From NCBI RefSeq assembly GCF_002201575.2, contig NC_058409.1, forward strand, positions 109,456,937 to 109,520,936: 64,000 nt of DNA, read 5' to 3'. The notes beneath the pieces were generated by a model that was not told where the DNA came from, ran no database searches, and saw only the letters and a program-made list of their open reading frames with translations. Positions 61,684 through 64,000 of this stretch are shown piece by piece (within the stretch, counting starts at the first letter, position 1; each line of letters starts with the position of its first letter). The DNA comes from Neomonachus schauinslandi (Eukaryota; Chordata; Mammalia; Carnivora; Phocidae). Both the position numbers and the translations under genes were made by a program.

Positions 61684-64000
61684 CTAGAAAAAAAAAAATA
61701 AGAATGCCTGTATGCATACAGCATTTTACAGCGGACACCACATCACAAGTATTCTCTCATTCGATCCTCACAACAAAAATGTATGGGTAACAGATTAGGA
61801 GACAGAGACCCAGAGAGAGTAATAGGCTAACTTAAGGGCCCAAGTACAAAACTGGCCTGAATTTAAGTCTTCTGACTTCAGGTCCTTTTCACTACAGTAT
61901 TCAACACCCCACTTAGGATAAAGCTGTTCTCCTCCTAACAAATTTCTCATTGATAGCTTCTTTAAGTTTCAGCAAACAAACGCTGGCATTTTGGGCCTGA
62001 CCTTTCTTCAAAGCCTGCTTCTCTACGTCTAGGTAGAAGCTGACATATTGCCATACTGGGCCTAAAAGTTCTAGATTGTTTGTTTTGGTGGTCCCTTTAT
62101 GAGATTCAGTTAATCCCAACGTGGTCAAATCTCACACGGAGAGACTCAAAGCTTCCAATTCTATTGGGGAAAACTCTTCTGTCCCAGATTCTTTTAGGTG
62201 AATCTTAAGGCTGACCTACACCCATGCCACAAACTTCTCCCTTGATCAAATTAACTCAAACATATTAATTACTTACTAGAAAATACTCAAACTCACTAAA
62301 AATACCAGCTGCTATTTCAGATCAGCCTACTTAAAAAAATTCCTTGGTGCGGTAGCTGTTATCCCATCAGCACTGCTGTGGAAATATACTATTATTTATG
62401 CACACACCTGTACACATAAACATCTAAATATAGGTATATTTATATACATACACATGAACAATTTTTTTTTTTTTAAAACAGTGTCGTCTCCAGAACAGGT
62501 CTCAGGAAAGTTTTTAAGGATGCCATGGGAATAGCGAAAGGCACTATAAACAAGGATAAAAGCTGGGTTCTATCTAGGCTGTGCTTCACATCTAATTACT
62601 TACGTCACCTAAGACAAACTTCATTAGAACCCTCATTTTGCCACCATGAAATAAGAAGAGTCAGGCTTTCAGTGTTCATCAACAGCAGTACAATAGCCTT
62701 TTGGGTAGCCCAATTCATGGTGCAGGATTCCCCTGCACATTGCAGAAGATTACCATCTGTGGCTAATGTTATTAAATTTCAGTATTCTCACCCAGTCACT
62801 GACTACCAAAACCCCTCACTTTTCCAAAGCCACCTGGGCAGCACATTGCCTCTGATTAAGAACCAATATGGATGACCTTAAAAAAAAATCTCCAGGGCAC
62901 CTGGGTGGCTCAGTTGGTTAAGCGACTGCCTTCGGCTCAGGTCATGATCCTGGAGTCCCAGGATCGAGTCCCGCATCGGGCTCCTTGCTCAGCAGAGAGT
63001 CTGCTTCTCCCACTGACCCTCCCCCCTCTCATGCTCTCTCTCTCTATCTCATTCTCTCTCAAATAAATAAATAAAATCTTTAAAAAAAAATCTCCAGTAA
63101 AGCATTCCCAGATTCTAACACACAATAATAATCCATAAAGACAAGTAAATACAGAGAAAAATTCCAACTGCACAGAGCCCACTGACTGCTGGAGAGGGAA
63201 AAGTCAGCAGAAAAACAGGAGACAAGTTAAACTAAATCCCTGCAATGAAATCTCTGAGCAAAGCACTGCCCACTAAGTGGGCTATTTTAGATAAAAATCC
63301 TTTGCAGGGAGACTGAATAATTTAAGGAATCAGAGCAAAAAGCTAGCTAGTGAGCTCACATTTCCTTAACTCAGCCTACCCTTTTAGATGTCACTTTCTT
63401 TTTAAGATGGAAGGTAAATACTACCAGTTGCCCGCTTACAGAGACCTCAATTACCACTATCAGAGAGCCAAAGGAGTGAGGCTTTGGGCTACAGAGCTTT
63501 AGACACCGTCTTTTGTTCCATCCAATTCATTGGGAACAGTGCCAAACCTTCTTGGGCTAATTTTAGCCAGTATGAACTCTGGAACAATACAAGAAAAGGT
63601 GAGTCATTTCCTGACGGGCACGAACACATTTGGAGCTTTTAGGAACTATTTATGCTTGCTGCTTCAAAAATCAGAACTCCAGAAATCTTAAGATTCTGCA
63701 GCTAAACAGCAGAGCAATGCCTAAGAAGTGTGATTTAGTGGAAAAGCACTGACATAATTAGCTATGTGAACTTAACAAGTTACTTCTCTTGAATGTATTT
63801 TTCTTCAGCAAGAGACCTGGACTATCTAAAAACCAGTGTCACTTTTATCTCTAAAATTCCAAGTGCAATGATGCTAAAATGTTATCCTTTTTCTTCTTAC
63901 ACTGACTTATTCTGATCCTATGAGATTTAGAAATCACAGCACCTACTCTTTACATGGCAGTTCTTATAAAAACCTTTGGAGAAAAAAATCTGACTTAGCA
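61684..64000 (-). other. HMGXB3: HMGXB3 intron, continues past window end
   Basis: Contains a MIR-like stretch (61710-61905), a 71-residue open frame of unknown meaning (62128-61913), and a forward Can-SINE (62896-63082). No exon homologous to the upstream part of HMGXB3 was found. Confidence 0.7.
62896..63082 (+). mobile_element. Can-SINE (SINEC), forward
   Basis: Head GGCACCTGGGTGGCTCAGTT, tail AAATAAATAAATAAAATCTT. Flanking repeats AAAAAAATCTCCAG end at 62895 and recur at about 63084-63097. Confidence 0.94.

Overview
The window is mammalian genomic DNA from a carnivore, most probably a caniform and perhaps an arctoid (bear, seal or mustelid type). The main evidence is at least 16 tRNA-derived Can-SINE copies with the (A/T-rich) AAATAAATAAAATCTT tail, most flanked by short direct repeats. 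Old L1, L2, MIR, MER5-like and MER20-like repeats fill the rest. Nothing prokaryotic or viral was seen. The species cannot be named from this sequence alone.

Two protein-coding genes lie tail to tail. CSF1R (macrophage colony-stimulating factor 1 receptor) is on the + strand: 21 coding exons from the ATG at 4994 to the TGA at 34695. All junctions are GT-AG and the joined frame stays open for 962 codons. It encodes a signal peptide, five Ig-like domains, a membrane helix, a juxtamembrane segment, a split tyrosine kinase and a C-terminal tail ending in NNYQFC. The region just before the ATG matches the known TATA-less macrophage promoter (C/EBP, RUNX and PU.1-type sites within about 50 bp). The first coding intron has a cluster of RUNX and Ets sites that is a candidate for the FIRE enhancer.

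HMGXB3 (HMG-box containing 3) is on the - strand. Its last 14 coding exons run from 61683 down to the TAA at 36575 and give 945 residues; the N-terminal part with the HMG box lies beyond 64000. The visible part carries one short zinc-ribbon-like module and a wider set of cysteine pairs. The two genes' probable poly(A) signals are about 190 bp apart (35452 for CSF1R, 35652 for HMGXB3).

Layout: 1-4.7 kb is an old reverse L1 broken up by SINEs, upstream of the macrophage promoter; 4.77-35.5 kb is CSF1R; 35.6-64 kb is HMGXB3. One 400-base assembly gap (21327-21726) interrupts a GT-rich minisatellite in CSF1R intron 10. The genes share a locus, not a pathway: CSF1R controls macrophage and microglia survival, while HMGXB3 is a poorly characterised putative nuclear protein. 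I found no convincing undescribed system. The items most worth checking are the (GT)14 tract in place of a pyrimidine tract at CSF1R exon 13, the FIRE candidate, the overlapping 3' end signals, and the 224-base A/T block flanked by 17-base direct repeats.
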